NCBI GenBank assembly: GCA_027296205.1
Contig: JAPUJM010000150.1
Span: 1-10,753, forward strand
Direction of reading: 5' to 3'
DNA length: 10,753 nt
Source: Actinomycetota bacterium
GTDB taxonomy: Bacteria > Actinomycetota > Acidimicrobiia > Spongiisociales > ZC4RG35
Part shown: in pieces, positions 4,648-10,753 of the stretch
Position numbering within the stretch: the stretch's first letter is position 1
How the letters are laid out: every line of letters begins with the position of its first letter
Position numbers and translations under genes: made by a program
Notes under the pieces: model-generated
Database searches by the model: none
Told to the model about the DNA's origin: nothing
Seen by the model: the letters and a program-made list of their open reading frames with translations, nothing else

Positions 4648-6582
4648 ATGCCAGTAGATCTTCGTTATCCCGACGGGAAGGTTGTTTCTCACCGGGACGG
4701 TGTGACCGGGCTCGAGGTTGCCGAGTCGATCGGCCCCGGGTTGGCCCGCGCCGCGGTAGCGGTCAAGGTCGACGGCGATCTTCTCGACCTGTCGCGGCCG
4801 ATCACACAGAATGGTGATTTCGCGGTGATAACCCTCGACAGCGACGAGGGTCTTCACATTCTGCGCCACTCGTCCGCCCACGTGATGGCTCAGGCGGTCC
4901 TCGACCTGTTCGAAGGAGCCACCTTTGCCATCGGCCCTGCCATTGCCGACGGCTTCTACTACGACTTCGAGGTTGCCGAGCCATTCCACCCCGATGATCT
5001 GGAGCTCATCGAGAAGAGGATGGCGGAGATCATCTCCGAGGATCAGCCGTTCGAACGAGCGGCGATGAGCCGCGAAGAGGCCCTTCGAGTATTTGCCGGG
5101 CACAAATTCAAAGTCGAGATCATCGAGGGCCTCGACCCGTCAGAGGTGTCCGACGGAAATGATGTGACGGCCTACAAGAACCACGGCTTCATCGATCTCT
5201 GTCTCGGACCCCATCTCCCTTCGACCTCCCGGATTCCGGCTATGAAATTGCTTCGCAGCTCAGGCGCCTACTGGCGCGGAGACGAGAAGCGGGAGCAGCT
5301 TCAGCGCATATACGGGACCGCCTGGGCGTCCAACAAGGACCTCGAGGCATATCTGCATCGGCTCGAAGAGGCCGAGAAGAGGGACCATCGGCGGCTGGGC
5401 CCGGAGCTGGATCTCTTCAGCTTCCCACCGGAGCTTGGCTCCGGACTGGCCATCTGGCACCCCAAGGGTGGACAACTGAGGAAGATCATCGAGGATCACA
5501 GCCGGGCGATGCATGAGCGCTTTGGGTTCGACTTCGTCTTCACACCCCATCTCGCCAAGTCGGAGCTGTGGCGGACCTCGGGGCATCTGGACTACTTCGC
5601 CGAGAGCATGTACCCGGGGATGCAACACGGTGACGATCCGGAGTACCGGGTCAAGCCGATGAACTGCCCCTTCCATGTCCTCATCTACAAGAGCCAGGGC
5701 CGGTCCTATCGCGACCTCCCGATGCGACTCAGTGAGCTTGGCTCCGTCTACCGCTATGAGAAGTCCGGCGTGGTTCAGGGTCTGCTCCGGGTTCGCGGGA
5801 TGACGATGGACGATTCCCACACTTTCTGCACCGAGGATCAGGTGCAGGACGAGCTGAAGATGCATCTCGACTTTGTGCTCACCTGGCTGGGGGACTTTGG
5901 ATTCGACGAATTCGAGGCCGAATTGAGCACACGCCCCGAGAAGGCGATTGGTGATGCGAATCAATGGGAGGTCACCGAGAAAGCGCTCGCCCAGGCACTT
6001 GATGCTCATGACGTTCCCTATCAAATCGCCGAAGGTGAGGGTGCCTTCTACGGGCCCAAGATCGACGTGCATGTCAAGGATGCGATAGGTCGTCGTTGGC
6101 AGGTCTCCACCATCCAGCTCGATTTCAACCTTCCCCAACGATTCGAGCTCGAATACGCCGCGTCCGGGAATGTCTCCGAGCGCCCCTACATGATCCATTG
6201 CGCCAAGGCCGGCTCGATCGAGCGTTTCACCGCGATCCTGGTCGAGCATTACGCAGGAGCGTTTCCAATGTGGCTGGCACCGGTTCAGGTGTCGATCATC
6301 CCGGTGGCCGATCGGCATGACGAGTACGCAGACTCGGTCAGCCAGAACCTCATTGATGCGGGTCTGCGGTCGGAAGTCGACCTGTCACCCGAGACTGTGG
6401 GTGACAAGATCCGGCGCGCTCTCACCCAGAAGCATCCTGCCGTGTTAGTGGTGGGTGACGACGACGTGGCGAACTCAACGGTGGGGTTTCGCCTTTACGG
6501 CGAAGATAAGGACACTCGTGGCGTCCCCCTGATCGAGGCAACGAATCGGCTGACCGGCATGGCAAGACGGCCGTCCCTGTGA
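4648..6582 (+). CDS. thrS: Threonine--tRNA ligase (ThrRS)
   Basis: This class II synthetase charges tRNA-Thr with threonine. The domain order is complete: TGS domain (about 1-63), editing N2 domain with HSSAH (His74, His78) and CLGPH (Cys185, His189), class II catalytic core (about 260-545) and C-terminal anticodon-binding domain (about 546-644). The zinc ligands that recognise threonine are Cys340 (MNCPFH), His391 (DDSH) and His517 (MIH). Motif 2 is RVRGMTMDDSHTFC and motif 3 AGSIERF, with the ATP-contacting Arg526. Its 644 residues are standard for the full bacterial form with its own editing. Two positions differ from the usual motifs: Met387 where the common motif has Gln (FTQDD), and Cys518 where HRA is usual. 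The GAAAG before the ATG is a weak ribosome-binding site. The stop overlaps the next start (GTGA). Confidence 0.96.
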   Translation: MPVDLRYPDGKVVSHRDGVTGLEVAESIGPGLARAAVAVKVDGDLLDLSRPITQNGDFAVITLDSDEGLHILRHSSAHVMAQAVLDLFEGATFAIGPAIADGFYYDFEVAEPFHPDDLELIEKRMAEIISEDQPFERAAMSREEALRVFAGHKFKVEIIEGLDPSEVSDGNDVTAYKNHGFIDLCLGPHLPSTSRIPAMKLLRSSGAYWRGDEKREQLQRIYGTAWASNKDLEAYLHRLEEAEKRDHRRLGPELDLFSFPPELGSGLAIWHPKGGQLRKIIEDHSRAMHERFGFDFVFTPHLAKSELWRTSGHLDYFAESMYPGMQHGDDPEYRVKPMNCPFHVLIYKSQGRSYRDLPMRLSELGSVYRYEKSGVVQGLLRVRGMTMDDSHTFCTEDQVQDELKMHLDFVLTWLGDFGFDEFEAELSTRPEKAIGDANQWEVTEKALAQALDAHDVPYQIAEGEGAFYGPKIDVHVKDAIGRRWQVSTIQLDFNLPQRFELEYAASGNVSERPYMIHCAKAGSIERFTAILVEHYAGAFPMWLAPVQVSIIPVADRHDEYADSVSQNLIDAGLRSEVDLSPETVGDKIRRALTQKHPAVLVVGDDDVANSTVGFRLYGEDKDTRGVPLIEATNRLTGMARRPSL

Positions 6583-7070
6583 ACGACGAGTCAAACGCCA
6601 AAGTCGACCGCGAGGGAATCCACATCGAACGGGAACTCGCCGATTCCGTGGAGATCGAAGAAGAGCTCGACGCCAGTGTCATCGGCCCTTACAGCTTCCC
6701 CGACCCCGGACGACGCCGAATCGCCGGTTGGGTCCTGGGTGTGGCGGGTCTGGTGGCGGTCGTCGCAATTGACGGCGGGTGGATCGTCGGTGCCGGGTTC
6801 GCCCTGCTCGCGATCTGGCAATTCCTCTCTGCCTGGCCTCTGGCAGTGGACGAGAACCAGGCGATGACAGTCGCCGGGGCGGCCGTTGACTTTCCGATCG
6901 GTCACGCGTCGGCTGCCGTTCGATTTCACGGGTGGCGGTCACGGCCGAGATGGTCGGTGGTGCTCTATTCAGCCTCGGAGCCACCCGATCAAAGAGCGTT
7001 GGTGGTGGTGGATGCAGTTAGCGGCGACGTTGTCGAAGAGCCATATGTCGAGGACGTCGAGGCCGTCTAG
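6579..7070 (+). CDS. Hypothetical membrane protein translationally coupled to thrS
   Basis: I do not recognise this 163-residue protein. It has an acidic N-terminal segment (about 1-35), then PFxP-like PYSFPDPGRRR, then two closely spaced hydrophobic helices (about 48-65 and 68-89) forming a hairpin, then a soluble domain with RPRWSVVLYSASEPPDQRALVVVDAVSGDVVEEPYVEDV, whose beta-rich ending resembles a PepSY-like strand pattern. The positive RRR before the first helix suggests both ends face the cytoplasm. The GTG start overlaps the thrS stop as GTGA, so it is almost certainly co-translated with thrS. This argues that the gene is real. Its 3' end converges with the citrate synthase gene, 56 bp away. 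Any link with translation is only inferred from position. Confidence 0.7.
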   Translation: MNDESNAKVDREGIHIERELADSVEIEEELDASVIGPYSFPDPGRRRIAGWVLGVAGLVAVVAIDGGWIVGAGFALLAIWQFLSAWPLAVDENQAMTVAGAAVDFPIGHASAAVRFHGWRSRPRWSVVLYSASEPPDQRALVVVDAVSGDVVEEPYVEDVEAV

Positions 7071-7093
7071 CACCTTCCGCGCGGCCAGATGAT

Positions 7094-7117
7094 CCAATGC
7101 GAGCGCCCATGCGTTGG
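7094..7117. terminator. Weak inverted repeat between convergent genes
   Basis: CCAATGC (7094-7100) can pair with GCGTTGG (7111-7117), using one G-T pair, around a 10-base loop. It sits in the 56-bp gap between the thrS-linked membrane gene and the citrate synthase gene, where both transcripts must end. There is no T-run on either strand, so intrinsic termination is doubtful. Confidence 0.25.
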
Positions 7118-7126
7118 GAACGCGGT

Positions 7127-8410
7127 TTAGCGGTCGCCGCGCGGGATGAAAGGGCGTTCCGCCGGCCCTGTGTATAGCTGGCGGGGACGGAATATCTTGG
7201 TGTCGGGATCAGAAGACAGCTCACGCCACTGCGCGATCCAGCCGGGAAGACGACCCATGGCGAACAGGACTGTGAACATGTCGGTGGAAAATCCCATTGC
7301 CCTGTAGATGATCCCCGAGTAGAAGTCGACGTTGGGATAGAGCTTGCGCTCGACGAAGTACTCGTCTGAGAGTGCAATGTCCTCGAGCTCCATGGCGAGA
7401 TCGAGCAACGGGTCGTCCACACCTAGTGCGTTGAGGACATCCTCAGCACCTTTCTTGAGGATCTGGGCGCGGGGATCGAAATTCTTGTAGACGCGGTGCC
7501 CAAAGCCCATCAGCCGGAACGGGTCCTCTTTGTCTTTGGCCTTCTTGATGGTGGTATCGATGTCGTCGCCGCTTTCGACGATTCTGGTAAGCATCTCCAA
7601 CACGGACTGGTTGGCTCCTCCATGGAGCGGCCCCGAGAGAGCGTGGATGCCCGCAGCGACCGAGCTGAAAATGTTGGCCTGGCCAGAGCCAACCAACCGC
7701 ACTGCCGAGGATGAGCAGTTCTGTCCGTGGTCGGCATGAAGTATCAGCAACATGTTGAGGGCACGGGTGACCACGGGGTCGGGGATGAAATCCTCGGCCG
7801 GCACTGCGAACATCATCTTGAGGAAATTGCTGGCGTAGTCCAGGTCATTGTCCGGGTAGACGTACGGCTGGTGGACCCGGTACTTGTAGGACCAGGCGAT
7901 CATCGTTGGTGTCTTGGCAATCAGGCGCCGTGCGCTGATGTCGATTGCCTCCTCGCCGAGCGGGTCGAGGGCGTCCGGGTAGTAGGTAGCGAGAGCAGAG
8001 GTAGCCGATGCCAGGATCTGCATCGGATGCGCCGAATGGGGGAACGCCTCGAAGAGGTGCTTCATGTCCTCCCGGAGCAGTGTGTGTCGGGTGATCGTCT
8101 CTTCGTATGCGGCGAGCTCGGTGTTGGTCGGGAGCTCTTCGTACTGGAGTAGGTATGCCACTTCGAGGAACGACGCATGCTCGGCGAGTTGCTCGATCGG
8201 GTAGCCGCGATAGCGGAGGATCCCCTCTTCGCCGTTGATATAGGTGACCGAGGACGTGCCTTCGGCCGTGTTGGCGAAACCCCTGTCCACTGTGACCAAT
8301 CCGAGGCCGCTCCGCAGGTTGCCAATGTCGACGGCGGTCTCCCCCTCGGTGCCCACATGAGAGGGGAGCGTCAGTTCATCTTCTCCGTGACGGAGAACCG
8401 CGTCCGGCAT
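7127..8410 (-). CDS. gltA: Citrate synthase
   Basis: It condenses acetyl-CoA with oxaloacetate to citrate, the entry step of the TCA cycle. The 427-residue length, the N-terminal beta domain and the spacing match the bacterial hexameric type II enzyme. The catalytic triad is present: His263 in GPLHGGAN, His305 in GFGHRVY and Asp362 in NVDFYSG, almost at the Escherichia coli numbers. CoA/oxaloacetate-binding segments such as SGxxHALSG and the RLMGFGHR loop are intact. One oddity is HADHGQNCS (225-233), where the common form is HADHEQN. The YRGYPIEQLA segment (67-76) is typical of citrate synthase. 2-methylcitrate synthase is less likely given the length and N-terminal domain. The ATG at 8410 has a good Shine-Dalgarno, AAGGAAAGGG, six bases upstream. 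It follows the EF-G2 gene by 22 bp on the same strand, so the two are probably co-transcribed. Confidence 0.95.
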   Translation of the reverse strand: MPDAVLRHGEDELTLPSHVGTEGETAVDIGNLRSGLGLVTVDRGFANTAEGTSSVTYINGEEGILRYRGYPIEQLAEHASFLEVAYLLQYEELPTNTELAAYEETITRHTLLREDMKHLFEAFPHSAHPMQILASATSALATYYPDALDPLGEEAIDISARRLIAKTPTMIAWSYKYRVHQPYVYPDNDLDYASNFLKMMFAVPAEDFIPDPVVTRALNMLLILHADHGQNCSSSAVRLVGSGQANIFSSVAAGIHALSGPLHGGANQSVLEMLTRIVESGDDIDTTIKKAKDKEDPFRLMGFGHRVYKNFDPRAQILKKGAEDVLNALGVDDPLLDLAMELEDIALSDEYFVERKLYPNVDFYSGIIYRAMGFSTDMFTVLFAMGRLPGWIAQWRELSSDPDTKIFRPRQLYTGPAERPFIPRGDR

Positions 8411-8432
8411 ATCAATCCCTTTCCTTGCCAGC

Positions 8433-10484
8433 TCAGTCGTCCTCGGACCGGGCAGCTGCGATCACCTGTTGCGCCTCGGCGTGGGGCACCTCGGCGTAGT
8501 GGTCGAACTCGACCTCAAACGTGCCTCGCCCTGAGGCCAATGATCGCAGCTCTGCAGCGTATTGCCGCATCTCGGCCATCGGGACCTCTGCGGTGACCGT
8601 CCGCAAGCTGCCCTCACCATCCATGCCCAGGACACGACCACGTCTCGAGTTGATGTCGCCCATCACATCGCCGAGGTAGTCCTCCGGGACTGTTACGCGC
8701 GCTTTCATTATCGGCTCCAGGAGTGCGGGTCGCAGCTTGTCGGCAGCGTTCCGAAATGCATGGATGCCAGCCATGCGGAATGACACCTCGTCGGAGTCGA
8801 CCGCGTGGTATTTCCCGTCGTACACCTCCGCGGTGAGATCGATGACCGGATAACCGGCGATGAGCCCGCGATCCAGCGCCTCTTTGACACCCTTGTTGAC
8901 CGCCGGAATGAAACCCCGGGGGATCGAGCCACCCTTCACGGAGTTGATGAACTCATAGCCGCTTCCCCGTGGCCCCGGTGAAAACCTGACTGAGGCGACG
9001 CCGAACTGTCCCCGGCCTCCCGACTGCTTCTTGTGCTTGCCCTCAGCCTCGGCGGTGGCGGTGATGGTCTCTCGGTAGGGGACCTTGGGGAGGGAGGCGT
9101 CGATTTGGACACCGAACATTCGCTGGATCCGGGCAAGGGTGACTTCGATGTGGCTGTCGCCGAGCCCGGACATGACGGTCTCACCGGTCTCGGCGCGTCT
9201 CTCAACCCGGATGGTCGGGTCCTCCTGCTCGATGCGGTGGAGGGCGGTGGACAACTTCTCGTCGTCGTGGTGGGAGTGGGGTGAAATCGCCACCTCGGCG
9301 ACGGGTCGGGGGTACTCGACGGGCTCTACGACAAGGTCGACTTCCGGCGACCGGAGAGTGTCGCCCGAGTGGAGGTTCTCGTTCTTGGCGACCGCACCGA
9401 TACCACCCACAGGGAGGTCGGAAACATCATGATGCTCTTTGCCCTGCAGCTTGAAGAGACTGTGGAGGCGAACCTTGCCGCCACGAGCCAACTCCAGATC
9501 CTGGTCGGCCTTGGCTGTGCCCGAGAAGATCCTGAAAAGGGAGATGCGGCCAACGAAAGGATCGGAGATGGTCTTGAAAACATAAGCAACGAGGGGGCCG
9601 TCGGCGGATATGGGAATCGGCTCCCCTGCGGAGAGAGGGGGGAAGACCCGCTCCAACGGATTGGGCCCGTAGTCGACGACGAACTCGAGAAGCGTGTCGA
9701 TGCCGATCAGTCGTTCGGCCGAAGTGACGAGGACGGGGTCGATCTCGCCGTTGATGATCCCGCGATGGATGGTCGAGACCACTTGCTCACGGGTTGGCTC
9801 TTTGCCTTCGAAGTAGGCCTCCATCATCTCGTCGTCTGACTCGACGACGGTCTCGATAAGTGCGGTGTGGGCTGCATGGACCCGCTCTTCAACCTCTGAA
9901 GGCAGGTCCACGAGAGATCCAATGCTGGCGTCCGCGGTGTATTCGTATGCCCTCTCGGAAGCCACCCTGACCAGTCCGCGGAAGTTGCCTTCCTCGCCGA
10001 TGGGAACATGAATCGGTGCGATCGCTTTGCCATATGCATCGCGCAACTCGCCGAGGGTTCGCTCGAAGGAGGCCCGCTCGCGGTCGAGTTTGGTGATCAC
10101 GATTGCTCGCGGAATCCCCTCGTCGCCGGCAGACCGCCAGAGCTGTTCTGTCTGCACCTCGATTCCGTCTACCGCCGACACACAGAAGAGGGCTAGATCG
10201 GCCGCGCGGAGAGCCGATCGAGCATCACCGATGAAATCACTCGACCCTGGCGTGTCGATGATGTTGACCCTGGTTCCCTTCCAGTCCACCGTGCCGACAC
10301 TCAGCCCCAGGGAGATGTTCCTCTCTATCTCCTCGGGCTCATGGTCGAAGATCGTCGTTCCCTCGTCTACCGACCCCATTCGTTTACTGGCGCCGCCCAC
10401 ATACAGCAGGGCTTCGGCGAGTGTTGTCTTCCCACTCCCACTATGGCCCACCAGGGCGATGTTGCGAACTTTCTCGGGAACCAC
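8433..10484 (-). CDS. Elongation factor G-like protein (EF-G2 type)
   Basis: A translational GTPase paralogue of EF-G with all five domains: G domain (about 1-285), II (295-385), III (393-465), IV (467-585) and V (586-675). The P-loop is GHSGSGKT (13-20), the G3 motif DTPG (77-80) and the G4 motif TKLD (131-134, NKxD in EF-G). The usual His after DTPG (DTPGHVDF) is absent; here it is DTPGSSDF. The switch I RGIT is RNIS. Both changes are shared with EF-G2-type paralogues, for which a mycobacterial member is reported to bind guanine nucleotides without ribosome-stimulated GTPase activity. Domain IV keeps GRGQFG and the tip YHAVDS (His560). It is therefore unlikely to be the main translocase. 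The GTG start at 10484 has an AAGGAGGT ribosome-binding site, suggesting strong translation. It heads a probable operon with citrate synthase. Confidence 0.88.
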   Translation of the reverse strand: MVPEKVRNIALVGHSGSGKTTLAEALLYVGGASKRMGSVDEGTTIFDHEPEEIERNISLGLSVGTVDWKGTRVNIIDTPGSSDFIGDARSALRAADLALFCVSAVDGIEVQTEQLWRSAGDEGIPRAIVITKLDRERASFERTLGELRDAYGKAIAPIHVPIGEEGNFRGLVRVASERAYEYTADASIGSLVDLPSEVEERVHAAHTALIETVVESDDEMMEAYFEGKEPTREQVVSTIHRGIINGEIDPVLVTSAERLIGIDTLLEFVVDYGPNPLERVFPPLSAGEPIPISADGPLVAYVFKTISDPFVGRISLFRIFSGTAKADQDLELARGGKVRLHSLFKLQGKEHHDVSDLPVGGIGAVAKNENLHSGDTLRSPEVDLVVEPVEYPRPVAEVAISPHSHHDDEKLSTALHRIEQEDPTIRVERRAETGETVMSGLGDSHIEVTLARIQRMFGVQIDASLPKVPYRETITATAEAEGKHKKQSGGRGQFGVASVRFSPGPRGSGYEFINSVKGGSIPRGFIPAVNKGVKEALDRGLIAGYPVIDLTAEVYDGKYHAVDSDEVSFRMAGIHAFRNAADKLRPALLEPIMKARVTVPEDYLGDVMGDINSRRGRVLGMDGEGSLRTVTAEVPMAEMRQYAAELRSLASGRGTFEVEFDHYAEVPHAEAQQVIAAARSEDD

Positions 10485-10574
10485 TTGACCTCCTTGCGGA
10501 AAAGAAGGTCGATCCTAACCCTCGTTGTGACCCCCGTCCTCAGCAGGGGTGCTACTTTCCCGCCGGTGATCGAC
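10485..10574. promoter_or_regulatory. Divergent control region between EF-G2 and the phosphatidyltransferase gene
   Basis: These 90 bp should carry both promoters. On the minus strand TAGGAT, about 25 bases before the EF-G2 Shine-Dalgarno, is a fair -10. No good -35 is visible. A short inverted repeat, ACCCC (10530-10534) and GGGGT (10546-10550), lies centrally and could be an operator. These are pattern matches only. Confidence 0.25.
10488..10495 (-). promoter_or_regulatory. Full-consensus Shine-Dalgarno of the EF-G2 gene
   Basis: On the minus strand AAGGAGGT is fully complementary to the 16S rRNA 3' end and stands three bases before the GTG at 10484 (four bases after GGAGG). It is the strongest ribosome-binding site in the window. 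It settles the start on GTG, since no other in-frame start is nearby. Confidence 0.8.
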
Positions 10575-10753
10575 ATGCGGCTCCGACCTCGGATCACCCG
10601 GTTCCTCGAGCCAATCGGCAAGACGCTCGCGGCGGTCGGCATGACTCCGACGGCTATGACTGTCCTGGGGCTCGTCATCGTGATAGCAGGGTCGGTCGTA
10701 ATAGCCACCGAGGCCCTGCGGGCCGGGGCATCGATCGTGCTCCTCGGCTCCCT
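10575..10753 (+). CDS. CDP-alcohol phosphatidyltransferase family protein, N-terminal part (cut by window end)
   Basis: The open frame runs 59 codons from the ATG at 10575 to the edge with no stop. It begins MRLRPRITRFLEPIGKTLAA, then VGMTPTAMTVLGLVIVIAGS, the characteristic amphipathic start and first membrane helix (about 25-42) of the PgsA/PIS-like family. These enzymes transfer a phosphatidyl group from CDP-diacylglycerol to an alcohol such as glycerol phosphate or inositol phosphate in the inner membrane. The catalytic motif DGxxAR-x8-GxxxD would lie just beyond the window, so neither activity nor acceptor can be judged. A GTG nine bases upstream (10566) in frame is an alternative start. 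No strong Shine-Dalgarno precedes either. It is divergent from EF-G2. Confidence 0.7.
   Translation, partial: MRLRPRITRFLEPIGKTLAAVGMTPTAMTVLGLVIVIAGSVVIATEALRAGASIVLLGS

Noticed and set aside
5260..6318. Long open frame of 352 codons on the minus strand inside thrS
   Set aside because: It lies wholly antisense to a well-supported ThrRS. Its composition is what is expected opposite GC-rich coding sequence, and the translation shows no recognisable domain.
9369..9839. Plus-strand open frame of 156 codons inside the EF-G2 gene
   Set aside because: Antisense shadow of a conserved translational GTPase, with no independent support.
1..10753. Mobile elements, CRISPR array, tRNA or phage genes
   Set aside because: No transposase, integrase, terminal inverted repeats, regularly spaced repeats or cloverleaf-like segments were seen on either strand.

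Overview
This window looks like an ordinary chromosomal segment from a GC-rich Gram-positive-type bacterium, most probably an uncultured actinobacterium such as a member of Acidimicrobiia. The evidence is indirect. GTG starts are frequent, coding is dense and GC-rich, the second elongation factor G belongs to the EF-G2 type common in Actinobacteria, and the citrate synthase, ThrRS and patatin proteins have an actinobacterial flavour. TGA is used as a normal stop by several genes (threonine dehydratase, zinc ribbon, thrS, EF-G2). There are no tRNAs, rRNAs, CRISPR arrays, insertion sequences or phage genes, and nothing indicates horizontal transfer. No gene-free stretch exceeds 300 bases; the longest is 292-532.

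Layout. 1-291 (minus): the 5' part of an ABC-transporter ATPase gene, interrupted by an in-frame TGA although recognisable homology continues beyond it to the window edge. 292-532: a divergent intergenic region with two palindromes, a tandem 11-bp repeat and a possible structured leader. 533-1462 (plus): PLP-dependent threonine/serine dehydratase. 1502-2389 (plus): DUF368 (PopT-type) polyprenyl-phosphate transporter family membrane protein. This gene converges on, and overlaps by 11 bp, a patatin-like phospholipase (2379-3356, minus); the overlap sits inside a perfect 10-1-10 palindrome. Two more minus-strand genes follow: a 69-residue zinc-ribbon protein (3443-3652) and a choline-kinase/APH-like protein whose catalytic loop has lost its key residues (3729-4559). 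Divergent from these are thrS (4648-6582, plus) and a translationally coupled small membrane protein (6579-7070). The minus-strand pair EF-G2 (8433-10484) and citrate synthase (7127-8410) forms a probable operon. A CDP-alcohol phosphatidyltransferase gene starts at 10575 (plus) and is cut by the window end.

How the genes relate. Most are housekeeping: tRNA charging and translation (thrS, EF-G2), the TCA cycle (citrate synthase) and amino-acid catabolism (dehydratase). Several act on lipids or the envelope (DUF368, patatin, choline-kinase-like protein, CDP-alcohol phosphatidyltransferase), but they lie on different strands and transcription units, so this does not establish a shared pathway.

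I found no convincing new multi-gene system. The points most worth a second look are the nonsense codon in the ABC gene, the degenerate kinase catalytic loop, the structured leader and minicistron before the dehydratase, and the palindrome shared by two overlapping convergent 3' ends.
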